NCBI GenBank assembly: GCA_029256725.1
Contig: JAQSXJ010000001.1
Location: forward strand, 1 to 64,000
DNA: 64,000 bases
Direction of reading: 5' to 3'
Source: Anaerocolumna sp.
GTDB lineage: Bacteria; Bacillota; Clostridia; Lachnospirales; Lachnospiraceae
Shown here: piece after piece, positions 1 to 8,733 of the stretch
Layout of the letters: each line of letters starts with the position of its first letter
Numbering within the stretch: the stretch's first letter is position 1
Made by a program: the position numbers and the translations under genes
Notes under the pieces: generated by a model
What the model saw: the letters and a program-made list of their open reading frames with translations, nothing else
Told to the model about the DNA's origin: nothing
The model's database searches: none

Positions 1-97
1 AGTAAGACCCCTGAAAGACGATCAGGTGGATAGGTTAGAGGTGGAAGTGTGGTAACACATGCAGCTGACTAATACTAATAGGTCGAGGGCTTGACCT
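1..97 (+). rRNA. 23S ribosomal RNA, 3' end (partial)
   Basis: The first ~97 bases match the conserved 3' end of bacterial 23S rRNA: the stretch with GACGATCAGGTGGATAGG, then GCTGACTAATACTAATAGG and CGAGGGCTTGACC. The gene enters from the left edge, so only its last bases are present. It is followed within 60 bases by a strong terminator, and I see no 5S rRNA gene downstream, so the 5S copy must lie elsewhere or earlier in the operon. Confidence 0.95.
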
Positions 98-152
98 AAG
101 ATTAGATGAAATCAAAAAAGTGTGTAGTTTTGAAGATACAATTATTATAGAT

Positions 153-196
153 AAGTTGCATTAGAACAAATTATTTTGTTTTAATGCAACTTTTTT
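153..196 (+). terminator. rRNA operon terminator
   Basis: An inverted repeat (AAGTTGCATTA ... TTAATGCAACTT, with GAACAAA/TTTTGTTT continuing the stem) is followed directly by a run of six T. This is a strong intrinsic terminator and ends the rRNA transcription unit. Confidence 0.9.
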
Positions 197-353
197 GTTG
201 TCATCAAATTTCAATATTATTTAGTAAAAACCTTATCTCATATAATAGATATCCAAACTTAATAATCTTTTATAAGAAAAACTTTTACACTTGTTTATAT
301 AGATTCATTAAGTGTATTATATTAGAATGAATCAAGAATTGCGGGAGGTTATT

Positions 354-860
354 ATGATGGGGACACTGACTATTGATAAAAAAATGAAATTAGTTATTGA
401 TTTGGCTGAAGAAGGTATGAGACATGGAGAATTACCAATTGCTTCTATAATTTTTTCTGGTAATGATATTGTAACGCAGGCATACACTACTGAGAAAGCG
501 TCTGGAAGTTATTTAGTACATGCAGAATTAAAGGCTTTAATAGCGATGGATACTTTAAAATATTCTTATAAAGCAAGGAGAGAAATGCAGTTATTTACCA
601 ACCTAGAGCCTTGTATGATGTGTTTAGGCGCAGTAATACATTCTTTTGTTGGTGAAATTTATTATTCTATAGAATCGCCAACGGACGGAGGAGTAGTATG
701 GATGGAAAAAACATGGGATGAAAATCATACGGTATCTTCCTTTAAACCTCCAATTATATACAAAGGTATCTTAGAGCAAGAAAGTAGAGATTTATTCAAG
801 AAATATATAGATATCAATACTACAAGTAGCTTTCATAATTGGGTTAAAACATTAATTTAA
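354..860 (+). CDS. Nucleoside/nucleobase deaminase, CDA/TadA-fold
   Basis: A zinc-dependent hydrolytic deaminase of about 168 residues. The zinc site is visible as HAE (in VHAELKAL, His ligand plus proton-shuttle Glu) and PCMMC (in LEPCMMCLGA, two Cys ligands), the pattern of the cytidine/guanine/tRNA-adenosine deaminase superfamily. The frame is open from 312, but GGGAGG at 343-348 points to the tandem ATG codons at 354/357. It is a single gene directly after the rRNA terminator. The sequence does not decide between a free nucleobase substrate and tRNA-Ile/Arg wobble adenosine. The lack of an obvious TadA-like neighbour and the divergent flanks favour a paralogue of unknown substrate. Confidence 0.75.
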   Translation: MMGTLTIDKKMKLVIDLAEEGMRHGELPIASIIFSGNDIVTQAYTTEKASGSYLVHAELKALIAMDTLKYSYKARREMQLFTNLEPCMMCLGAVIHSFVGEIYYSIESPTDGGVVWMEKTWDENHTVSSFKPPIIYKGILEQESRDLFKKYIDINTTSSFHNWVKTLI

Positions 861-990
861 AAATACTTTATTAATTGACAGAATCCTAATGAGAGTTTAT
901 TTTTATAACTTCTTCTGATTATAAAAATTTTATTAATAAAAGTAGTAGGTATGATATTATATCTAATTAGCTAAATTAGCAAAAAAACTT

Positions 991-1114
991 CATATCTAAG
1001 ATACCTAATTACTTAACATATCTAAGATACCTAAGATACCTAAGATACCTAATTACTTAACATATCTAAGATACCTAAGATATCTAAATACTTAACATAT
1101 CTAATATTACATAA
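991..1114 (+). repeat. Hierarchical tandem repeat, 10-bp units nested in ~26-bp units
   Basis: Three and a half copies of a unit beginning CATATCTAAGATACCTAA and ending ATTACTTAA follow one another. Extra 10-bp AAGATACCTA units are inserted in the second and third copies. The tract is non-coding (stops in all frames). It lies in the 403-base gap before the xylanase gene, ending about 50 bases before its likely -10 box. Function unknown; slippage or a multi-site protein-binding array are both possible. Confidence 0.85.
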
Positions 1115-1161
1115 GTACTATGCTATAAAAAATATTACTTTCCAATAAATGTAAATTAAAG

Positions 1162-1227
1162 TATAATGTAATTACTACACATATAGATAAACCCCAACCG
1201 ATGCTTGTTTGTCTATATAGTAGTAAT
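1162..1227 (+). promoter_or_regulatory. Likely -10 box and large leader stem-loop of the xylanase gene
   Basis: A TATAAT at 1162-1167 (the -35 match TTTCCA at 1139 is weak) is followed by a long inverted repeat, 1171-1227: ATTACTAC-TATAGA-AAAC pairs with GTTT-TCTATA-GTAGTAAT around a 14-base loop. The stem starts near the predicted transcript start. It may be a 5' stabiliser hairpin or a DNA operator; no U-run follows, so it is not a terminator. Confidence 0.55.
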
Positions 1228-1264
1228 AAAACGAGAGGTATTTATAATTATTGGAGGTGGATGC

Positions 1265-3544
1265 ATGAACAGAAAGAAATTAACAGCAATAATGACAGCG
1301 TTAGCATTGCTGATAACTGGAGTGAGTTTTTATGCACCAAGTGAAAAGGCAAATGCTTATGGTAATTTAATTTATGATGATTTTGAAGACAGCTTAGACG
1401 GTTGGGGTCCAAGAGGTTCAAATGCTGAAGTGGTAGCTTTAAGTTCAGAAGAGGCTTATTCAGGGGAGAACAGCCTTAAAGTATCAAATCGGACAAAGAC
1501 CTGGCATGGAGCGACTTGTGACAAGACAAGTGATCTTACATTAGGTGAGACATATGTATTTGGAATATGGATAAAATATGTAGGTAACGCCTATGCAAGT
1601 ACGTACAAATTTAACCTTCAGCTGCAGTATAATGATGGTGTCAGTGATCAATACAAAACAATAAAATCAGCCAGTGTAACCAAGGGAGCCTGGACCTATC
1701 TGGAAGGTGAATACACAATACCGACGGATGCAACCAATGTGTTTATTTATGTGGAGTCTGAATATAAGACATCAGCAGGTGCTCAGGATTTAATGGATTT
1801 CTACGTGGATGATTTTAAAGCAACTCCAGCTGTTTTGCCTGAGATTGAGAAAAATATATCAAGTCTAAAAGATGTATTTGCACCTTATTTCGGTATTGGT
1901 GCAGGTGCAACAGCAAATGAAATAGCTCCGGCTCCCGGAAAAGATCTAGTTATAAAACATTATAACCTTTTAACAATAGGAAATGAATTAAAACCCGATG
2001 CTGTATTGGATTATAATGCTACAATAGCTTATTTGAATGATAATTCAGGTAATCAGGTAAATCCACAGGTGAATTTAAGAGCGGCAAGGACATTGCTTGA
2101 ATTCGCAAGAGATAATAACATACCAGTAAGAGGACATACTCTGGTATGGCATGCACAAACACCGGATTGGTTCTTTAAGGAGAATTATTCAACAGCAACG
2201 GATGCACCTTGGGCGTCCAAGGAAGTCATGCTGGCAAGACTTGAGAACTATATTAAAAATCTTATGAATCTGATTGAGACAACCTATCCTACTGTGGAAT
2301 TCTATGCCTGGGATGTTGTAAATGAAGCTGTAGACCCGAATACGGCAACAGGTATGAGAAATCCTGGTTCAAATTATACAACATCAGGTAATTCACTTTG
2401 GATGCAAACAGTTGGATCAGATTTTATTGTTAAGGCTTTTGAATATGCAAGAAAATACGCTCCGGCAGGCTGCAAGCTCTTTTACAATGATTACAATGAA
2501 TATGAGACAAAGAAAAGCAGCTTTATTTTTGATATTTTAAAAGGTTTGAAAGAAAAAAATCTGGTTGACGGTATGGGAATGCAATCTCATTGGACTATGG
2601 ATTATCCCAGCCTTAGTATGTTTGAGACCGCTGCAAGAAAATATAATACCTTAGGTATTGAATTACAACTTACTGAACTGGATATTAAACAACCGGACGG
2701 AAGCAGTACGGCACTGACAAATCAGGCTACCCGTTATAAACTGTTGATTGATAAAGTGGTTAACCTTAAAAAAGAAGGATTAAAGATAACAGCAGTAATC
2801 TTCTGGGGAGTTACTGATGCAACTAGCTGGCTTGGCGGTTATCCTCTATTGTTTGATGCATCATATAAGGCAAAACCTTCTTTCTATTCTATTATTAAGG
2901 ATTGGGATACAGGTGTGACCACCACACCGACGGTTACACCAACAATCACACCAACAATCACACCGACGGTTACGCCGACGGTTACACCAACAATCACACC
3001 GACGGTTACACCAACAATCACACCAACAATCACCCCGACAGTCACACCGACAGTCACACCAACAATCACACCAACAATCACACCAACGGTAACCCCGACA
3101 GTTACACCAACCAGTACACCAACAGTGGTGCCAACAGGGGAGCCAGTGGAGGGAGTTCCTGTAGTAGAAGTGAGCACAGCTAATAATGGAAATTATATAA
3201 GCCAGAAATATACGGTATCCGCATCTCAAGGTACCATTGATGTTTCTAAAGTATTAATAACCTTTACAGGAAAAGGAATGAGTGATAAGGCACATAATTT
3301 TTGGTGTGATCATGCGGCTTTAAAACTTTCTGTATCACCTTTTTATAAATCCTTAAACGGGTATGTGGCAGGTAATTTAAGTAATAAAGTATTGACCTTA
3401 AGCATCAGTAAGAGCGAAGAGTTGGCAGCCGGTACTGGAAATCTATCTATCGAGATACGCTTTGCCAAGACGGATTGGTCAACCTATGATACAATCACAG
3501 ATCCAGTTGTAAAGGTTTATTATAATGGGAAATTAGTTGAGTAA
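1265..3544 (+). CDS. Secreted endo-1,4-beta-xylanase, GH10, with CBM22-like and CBM3-like modules
   Basis: A 759-residue exported xylan hydrolase. The start at 1265 is set by GGAGGTGG at ~1252; the frame is open further upstream but without an SD. Order of parts: a signal peptide with a predicted cut after ANA (residue 31); a carbohydrate-binding module of the CBM_4_9/CBM22 type (~33-175); a GH10 barrel (~195-545); a Thr/Pro linker (~552-625); and a C-terminal beta-sandwich (~635-759). The GH10 acid/base is Glu354 in WDVVNEAVDP and the nucleophile Glu471 in LTELDIKQP; HTLVWHAQTP is also typical. The C-terminal module shares FWCDHAA and RFAKTDWSTY with CBM3-type cellulose binders but is short and divergent, so that assignment is tentative. 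The gene is monocistronic, with its own -10 and leader hairpin. Free (non-cellulosomal) architecture: no dockerin is seen. Confidence 0.93.
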   Translation: MNRKKLTAIMTALALLITGVSFYAPSEKANAYGNLIYDDFEDSLDGWGPRGSNAEVVALSSEEAYSGENSLKVSNRTKTWHGATCDKTSDLTLGETYVFGIWIKYVGNAYASTYKFNLQLQYNDGVSDQYKTIKSASVTKGAWTYLEGEYTIPTDATNVFIYVESEYKTSAGAQDLMDFYVDDFKATPAVLPEIEKNISSLKDVFAPYFGIGAGATANEIAPAPGKDLVIKHYNLLTIGNELKPDAVLDYNATIAYLNDNSGNQVNPQVNLRAARTLLEFARDNNIPVRGHTLVWHAQTPDWFFKENYSTATDAPWASKEVMLARLENYIKNLMNLIETTYPTVEFYAWDVVNEAVDPNTATGMRNPGSNYTTSGNSLWMQTVGSDFIVKAFEYARKYAPAGCKLFYNDYNEYETKKSSFIFDILKGLKEKNLVDGMGMQSHWTMDYPSLSMFETAARKYNTLGIELQLTELDIKQPDGSSTALTNQATRYKLLIDKVVNLKKEGLKITAVIFWGVTDATSWLGGYPLLFDASYKAKPSFYSIIKDWDTGVTTTPTVTPTITPTITPTVTPTVTPTITPTVTPTITPTITPTVTPTVTPTITPTITPTVTPTVTPTSTPTVVPTGEPVEGVPVVEVSTANNGNYISQKYTVSASQGTIDVSKVLITFTGKGMSDKAHNFWCDHAALKLSVSPFYKSLNGYVAGNLSNKVLTLSISKSEELAAGTGNLSIEIRFAKTDWSTYDTITDPVVKVYYNGKLVE
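2914..3135 (+). repeat. Tandem repeat encoding the Thr-Pro linker
   Basis: About 18 repeats of a 12-bp unit (ACACCAACAATC and variants such as ACACCGACGGTT) encode PTIT/PTVT steps of the xylanase linker. Longer 24/36-bp blocks recur, which suggests growth by slippage or unequal exchange. The tract leaves long open frames on the other strand and frames that are not genes. Confidence 0.95.
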
Positions 3545-3596
3545 ATGCATACTAGTTTCTAGTATTGGTTGAAAAAAGCATAAAAAGGAGAAAATA

Positions 3597-3633
3597 GAGC
3601 CTGTAGTCAGAATAGATTTCTGTCTGCAGGCTC
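3597..3633 (+). terminator. Stem-loop after the xylanase gene
   Basis: GAGCCTGTAG-CAGAA pairs with TTCTG-CTGCAGGCTC across a short TAGA loop region, about 50 bases after the xylanase stop. The T-run after it (TTCATTGGTTT) is weak, so termination may be partial. Confidence 0.6.
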
Positions 3634-3717
3634 TTCATTGGTTTAAATATAGTAAAAATGAATATAAGTAACAGTATTCCCACTATATAGGTAATTAACA
3701 CTATTTGTATAATAAGT

Positions 3718-3746
3718 TTGAATTTTGTAGAAATTTATACTATAAT
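3718..3746 (+). promoter_or_regulatory. Sigma-A-type promoter of cheV
   Basis: TTGAAT (3718-3723), a 17-base spacer and TATAAT (3741-3746) lie 66 bases before the cheV start. Confidence 0.7.
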
Positions 3747-3812
3747 ATGATTATCCATATCGGAGAAAAGTAAATAACAACTTAAGGGAAAGAGCTAAAG
3801 GGAGGAATAATA

Positions 3813-4703
3813 ATGGAAACTGGAGTTTTGTTGGAAAGCGGAACTAACGAGTTGGAAATACTAGAGTTTAAAATCGGTGATAATTTTTATGGAATAAATG
3901 TGGCGAAGGTTAGAGAAATATTACCATACCAAAAACCCACACCAATCCCCAATGCCCACCCCTATCTGGAAGGTATCTTTATGCCAAGAGAAGATATCAT
4001 TACTCTGATTGATTTGTCCAAAGCTCTTCATGCCCCTGAAATAAATAATATAGAAGGGCATATGAATATTATTACAAATTTTAATAAATTAAATATAGCT
4101 TTTCATGTTCACGGAGTTGTAGGTATTCACCGTGTTTCCTGGGAGGATATCAATAAACCGGACCAAACCATAAATTCTTCAGCAACTGGTATTTTAAAAT
4201 GGAATAATAAGCTGATCGTTATACTTGATTTTGAAAGAATCATAACAGATATTAATCCTGAAACTGGTTTGAAAATATCTGATATTACCCACCTTGATAA
4301 ACGCGAAAGAAATGATATACCCATTATGGTGGTGGAAGACTCACCCTTATTAGGCAAGTTAATTAGTGAGTTTCTTGCGAAAGCCGGATACTCTAATGTT
4401 TTGATGAAGGAAAATGGTGCAGAAGCCTGGGAGGCAATCCAAAAATTTAAAAACGATGGAATAATCGAAGACAAAGCCAGATGTATCATTACAGATATAG
4501 AAATGCCCCAGATGGACGGACATCATCTTACTAAACTGATAAAAACAGATAAAGAATTAAAACATTTGCCGGTAATCATCTTTTCATCCCTGATCAATTC
4601 TGAGATGAGAGTAAAAGGCAGTTCAGTGGGAGCAGATGCACAGATTACCAAACCAGAAATAGGGACACTTATTGAAGTAATTGATGGTTTAGTGAGCAAA
4701 TAG
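3813..4703 (+). CDS. cheV: Chemotaxis coupling protein CheV (CheW domain plus receiver)
   Basis: A 296-residue cytoplasmic adaptor linking chemoreceptors to CheA. Residues ~12-150 form a CheW-like domain (EFKIGDNFYGINVAKVREI, with the later LDFERII strand). Residues ~169-293 form a response-regulator receiver with acidic Glu175/Asp176 (VVEDSP), phospho-acceptor Asp228 (ITDIEMPQMDG) and Lys280 (TKPE). All key residues for phosphorylation are present, so CheA-dependent adaptation is likely. SD GGAGG lies 7 bases before the ATG and a good promoter lies upstream. No other chemotaxis gene is adjacent, so this is a stand-alone cheV, as is common in Clostridia. Confidence 0.93.
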   Translation: METGVLLESGTNELEILEFKIGDNFYGINVAKVREILPYQKPTPIPNAHPYLEGIFMPREDIITLIDLSKALHAPEINNIEGHMNIITNFNKLNIAFHVHGVVGIHRVSWEDINKPDQTINSSATGILKWNNKLIVILDFERIITDINPETGLKISDITHLDKRERNDIPIMVVEDSPLLGKLISEFLAKAGYSNVLMKENGAEAWEAIQKFKNDGIIEDKARCIITDIEMPQMDGHHLTKLIKTDKELKHLPVIIFSSLINSEMRVKGSSVGADAQITKPEIGTLIEVIDGLVSK

Positions 4704-4816
4704 TCGGGGTTTAGAAATTTCAATTTCTTGCCGATATTAATGTTATGAGAACCTTTACGCAAGGTACAGCCTGATTAATCAGAGAATATTGTAGCATGAG
4801 AAAGGCCTAATTATAC

Positions 4817-6217
4817 ATGAAGGATGAGAAAGATATATTTAACAATAATGGGGATACAGAAAAAGATGAATTTAATAACGATGATATCTTTAGCCGATTA
4901 GAGGACAATTCTGAGATGGAGGATGCGGATGACGATCTCCTGGCTTTGTTGGACATGATTTCGGCGCAGGATGAGATGCAAAAAGGTGGTAATAGTGATT
5001 ATGCCCCCGCAAAGGAGTCTCCTAAAAAACCACAGCAAGAGGAAGCACCTATTTTTTCTTTGGATGATTTTGATTTGGAAACAAGCAGTTTGGATATGGC
5101 TAGTATGGATGCTTCCGATACTGAACCGGAAGAGGAGATAACCGATAGTTTTGAAGCAGATAAAATTCTTACTGTTCAAGATCTAAATTCAGAAACCAAA
5201 GAAAAAAGTCTTGATAATATGGGAGATGTATTTTCTGATGCACTAAGTGCTATGGATCGTCTGGAGGATGAAGAACTTCCTGCTACAGAGCCTGCTGAGA
5301 CAGAGAAGAAACTTGGTTTCTTTCAAAGACTTTTTGGAAAAAGAGGAAATAAAGACAAAGCAGATGTAAAAGATAATACAAAACTCTCAAAAGAGGATAA
5401 GAAAAAGGCTAAGGCAAAAGAAAAGGAAGTTGCGAAAAAGAAAGCAGCACAGGAAAAGGCTGAGAAAGCCAGAGCCGCCAAAGCTCAGGCTAAGAAGCCG
5501 GAACCGGAGCCTTTATCCGCGGAAGAGAAGGCGAAGCAGGAAAAGGCCAAAGAAGCGAAGGCAAAAAAGGCAGCTGCTAAAACTGAAAAGAAGAAAACTG
5601 CAGATGCAAAAAAGGTTGAGAAGAAAAAGGCAGCTACAGATAACGCAGCTATAAAAGCAGAGAAGAAGAAAGCAAAGGCTGAACTTAATCCGCCTGATCC
5701 AGAGGATAATATCAAACTAAATCCTCTTGGTATTGTGTTTATAATGACCTTTTTTATATTGATTGCTGGGGTTGTAATAATTGGAACGAATACTTACTCC
5801 TATAACCTAGGAATAAAAAATGCCAGTACAAGTTATTCCAGAGGCAGATATATGGAAGCATATAATAGTATCTTTGGTCTCAATGTCAAAGAGAAAGATG
5901 CTGAAACATATGACAAGATCATAACGACTATGTATGTATACAAACAGCTGAATTCCTATTACAATTATACTGAACTTCAGAAAAAGCCGGAAGCATTGGA
6001 TTCCTTGCTTAAGGGACTTAACAGATATGATACGCACATTGAGCATGCAACCGAGTTAGGTATAGAAAAGAACCTGGGTTCCATTAAGAAACAGCTCTTA
6101 AAGGAATTAAAGGAGAACTATGGAATGACGGAAAAACAAGCAAAATCAATAAATGCTATTTCTGATCATACCAAGTATAGTCTGGAAGTAATTAATATTG
6201 CCAGTGATAAAAAATAA
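4817..6217 (+). CDS. Unknown single-pass membrane protein with acidic N-terminus and Lys/Ala-rich middle
   Basis: A 466-residue protein I do not recognise. Residues 1-~160 are strongly acidic and low in complexity. Residues ~190-290 are dominated by Lys, Ala and Glu (KKAKAKEKEVAKKK type), probably a long helix or disordered basic arm. One hydrophobic segment (~305-325, LGIVFIMTFFILIAGVVIIG) spans the membrane, and a ~140-residue Tyr-rich helical domain follows, likely outside the cell. The SD is weak (GAAAGG, ~12 bases before ATG). It starts 113 bases after cheV with no terminator between, so the two may be co-transcribed, and it ends at a strong terminator. A link to chemotaxis or the cell envelope is only inference. 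Confidence 0.75.
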   Translation: MKDEKDIFNNNGDTEKDEFNNDDIFSRLEDNSEMEDADDDLLALLDMISAQDEMQKGGNSDYAPAKESPKKPQQEEAPIFSLDDFDLETSSLDMASMDASDTEPEEEITDSFEADKILTVQDLNSETKEKSLDNMGDVFSDALSAMDRLEDEELPATEPAETEKKLGFFQRLFGKRGNKDKADVKDNTKLSKEDKKKAKAKEKEVAKKKAAQEKAEKARAAKAQAKKPEPEPLSAEEKAKQEKAKEAKAKKAAAKTEKKKTADAKKVEKKKAATDNAAIKAEKKKAKAELNPPDPEDNIKLNPLGIVFIMTFFILIAGVVIIGTNTYSYNLGIKNASTSYSRGRYMEAYNSIFGLNVKEKDAETYDKIITTMYVYKQLNSYYNYTELQKKPEALDSLLKGLNRYDTHIEHATELGIEKNLGSIKKQLLKELKENYGMTEKQAKSINAISDHTKYSLEVINIASDKK

Positions 6218-6245
6218 TAAAAGTAGTTTACCCTATTATTAACAA

Positions 6246-6284
6246 ATGCCATGTGTTGCTTAAATGTAGCACATGGCATCTTTT
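6246..6284 (+). terminator. Intrinsic terminator after the Lys/Ala-rich protein gene
   Basis: ATGCCATGTG pairs with CACATGGCAT (6246-6279, G-U pairs extend it inward) and is followed by CTTTT. It ends the cheV-region transcript. Confidence 0.85.
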
Positions 6285-7432
6285 AATGCTTTCAAAAATG
6301 CTGGTATTATAGAGTGAAGTTGTAATTTAGTATTATTTTTATTTATCTAAAGAGGGTTTTTGGAGCTAAAGTAATAATTAGTCGATACGAGTGAGCCTTA
6401 TAAAAAAATACACCAGCGAACTCCAAACTTATCTATTATATCTGCCATTAGCAGACTATAATCACATTTACTTAAGGGATAAAGGATTTTTGCTTCTTCT
6501 TTTAACAAATCATATATTTTTTGGTTTAAATACCATATATATTTCATAGAACGAATATAGGGCTCTTATCATGGAATAATCGGAAATGTATTAGTCCAGT
6601 TCTTTTATGAAAAAATTATGTTCGCAAATTATATTTTTAATGATTAATTGGGACTTGCGATTGAAGCAGTCCAGAATATGTGTCCTCATACTATTTGCTG
6701 TTAAATATAGTCCTTACTAATTATTTAAAAGAAAACGTTGAATACGTGTTGATAGTTCTTATATTCTTAGTAAATAAAGGGATCATTGCATGTATTTTAT
6801 TTCACCACTTTATTATAAAATACCCCAAAAAAATTCTTTATAAACTTGACTTATTAAGAAAAGATAGTTAATATATAAACATATATGCATATACATATAA
6901 AGTGCAATGAAATAAAAGTGCAATGAAATAAACTGCTAAATTTTTAATTGTTAATATAAACAAAATACAAATGTTATTTCAATTGCTATTACAAACTGCT
7001 AATAATTAATTACAAAATAGAAACGCAAATTACAAATAGTAATTATATAGGATAAAAATTCTACGCGAATTATTTAATTGTGTACTAAGTATAAATATTC
7101 AAGAGTAAATATTTTGATAAGTAGAATTCAATCAGAGATCATTTTAATTTATGTTAATAAACATGTATATACATAAAAAGTAATAGATATTGAAAGGAAG
7201 AAAGGAGTTTTATGAATGTATGACTAATGAAAGTTTACGAACAGGAGATTTAACAGAAAACATTATATACAGGAATTAAAATATGTAGAAATAACTGACA
7301 ACGATAAGAGTTAGAAATAACAGATAAAGATAATAGGCTAATAAACTACAGACAAATAAACTACAGACAAATAAACTACAGACTAATAAACTACAGACTA
7401 ATAAACTACTCCAAAAAAAGAAAGGTGTTAAT
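6285..7432 (+). other. Gene-poor, very AT-rich stretch
   Basis: About 1.15 kb without a convincing gene. A 63-codon frame (6680-6871, GTG start) encodes a hydrophobic sequence but has no SD and the composition of random AT-rich DNA. A good SD-like AAAGGAG at ~7202-7208 is followed only by frames of fewer than 20 codons. A direct repeat GTGCAATGAAATAAA occurs twice at ~6901-6930 and a 15-bp array lies at 7339-7410. It could be the remnant of a decayed gene or insertion, but I see no transposase relics. Confidence 0.6.
7339..7410 (+). repeat. 15-bp tandem repeat array before the QueG-like gene
   Basis: Five near-identical units of WAATAAACTACAGAC (7339-7410), the last one truncated, run up to ~20 bases before the start codon of the next gene. 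The unit is a multiple of three, but stops occur in all frames. The array sits in what must be the leader or promoter of the gene at 7433. Confidence 0.85.
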
Positions 7433-8488
7433 ATGTATAGTGTAGAGCAGTTAATAGAGCAGAAAGCATTAGAGTTAGGTTTCGAAAAATGTGGTATTAT
7501 CCCTACAGACCGGATGAAGGGATATAATGAGAAGTTTAATGAACGTTTGAAGAAAGTAAAAGAATCTGAACCTTTTTACGAGGGTCAGAAGAGACTTCTT
7601 AAATTTCAATCAGAATATCCATGGGCACATTCTATTATTGTTATTGCCATACCCTATTCAAAATATGATGTACCGGAGGAATTAGTAGATCATATCGGTA
7701 AGTCTTATCTCTATGATATAAGAATAGATGAGAATTCTGAAGAAAACAAAAATCGCAGTGAATTTGAAAGGTTTATGGAAGGGCTTGGGTTAAAAATCGC
7801 TGCAAATCATAAATTCGGCATAGTAGGTATGAGATGGGCTGCACTGGAGGCTGGACTTGGTGTTATAAGAAGAAATAATTTCTTTTACTCAGAGTCAGGT
7901 TCCTGGGTTCATCTTGAAGCTTGGATTACGGACAGAGAAATGGAATTGTGTCATAAACCAGATATTAAACCCTGTCCCCCTGGTTGTAATCGCTGTGTAA
8001 ATGCCTGCCCTACCAAATCTTTAACTGAGGGGTACACTATGAATCCACTGAAATGTATATCATATCTTACAACCTATGGTGGCAGGAATCTTCATGAAGA
8101 GCCCCTGGCTGAGCATTTTGGGCAATGTATTTATGGATGTGATATATGCCAGGATGTGTGTCCTATGAACCACAAGAAATGGATTGGGGGGAAAAGCTTC
8201 AACGGTTTAGCGGAAATTGCTCCTTCACTCACAGCTGAGGGTATTATGAACATGAATGAGGAGTTTTACAGGAGAAGTATACAACCTAAATTTTTTTATC
8301 TTACCGCTGATGAGCTATGGAAGTGGCAAGTTAACGCCTTAAACTTTATGAATAATCAGTATAAAGATTGCTATAGGGAGCTTATTATAAAGGCTCGCGA
8401 TAGTGAATATGAAAAAGTGAGAGAAATGGCCGAGAATATATGCAGGAAGCGGAGTTTGACTAGTGATAATAGTGTTGACATAGACTGA
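7433..8488 (+). CDS. Epoxyqueuosine reductase (QueG)-like Fe-S protein
   Basis: A 351-residue cytoplasmic protein with the DUF1730 N-terminal half and two 4Fe-4S ferredoxin-type motifs. The Cys set is C181, C185, C188, C192-P (CPPGCNRCVNACP), C208 (KCISYL) and C232/C236/C239/C243-P (CIYGCDICQDVCP). This matches the two-cluster layout of QueG, the cobalamin-dependent enzyme that reduces epoxyqueuosine in tRNA. The first cluster is spaced differently from classical QueG (GxCGxCxxCxxxCP), and the usual C-terminal HEAT-like extension is short. A paralogous reductase with another substrate is therefore possible. SD AAAGG precedes the ATG. No other queuosine gene is nearby. Confidence 0.75.
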   Translation: MYSVEQLIEQKALELGFEKCGIIPTDRMKGYNEKFNERLKKVKESEPFYEGQKRLLKFQSEYPWAHSIIVIAIPYSKYDVPEELVDHIGKSYLYDIRIDENSEENKNRSEFERFMEGLGLKIAANHKFGIVGMRWAALEAGLGVIRRNNFFYSESGSWVHLEAWITDREMELCHKPDIKPCPPGCNRCVNACPTKSLTEGYTMNPLKCISYLTTYGGRNLHEEPLAEHFGQCIYGCDICQDVCPMNHKKWIGGKSFNGLAEIAPSLTAEGIMNMNEEFYRRSIQPKFFYLTADELWKWQVNALNFMNNQYKDCYRELIIKARDSEYEKVREMAENICRKRSLTSDNSVDID

Positions 8489-8733
8489 CATCTACTTTAA
8501 TATAAGAATGTCTTTATAAAAGAGATTATACTATTATTATGCTGCATCTTTGACTTTTGAGTAGATGTGCTTAATATTTTATCTGTCAGTAAGGAAGCTG
8601 AGTTATTTTTAATGGCTATGTAGATTGAAGCTGGTATGAAAAATGACAAAAAGACGGTGCAGATATTCAGCAAGTATTTAGATTGCCATTGATAATATAC
8701 ACTAGTTTTTTGGGATTTAGGAGAAGAAAAGAA

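Noticed and set aside
2861-3229. Long open frames on both strands in the xylanase linker (VGV-repeat and DCWC-repeat proteins)
   Set aside because: They are frame shadows of the 12-bp repeat encoding the Thr-Pro linker; no SD and wholly repeat-derived composition.
5430-5715. Basic and hydrophobic frames within the Lys/Ala-rich protein gene
   Set aside because: Shadow frames of A/G-rich Lys-Ala codons; no start signals.
6680-6871. 63-codon hydrophobic frame in the gene-poor region
   Set aside because: GTG start without an SD, AT-rich composition that gives Ile/Leu/Tyr by chance, no neighbour support.
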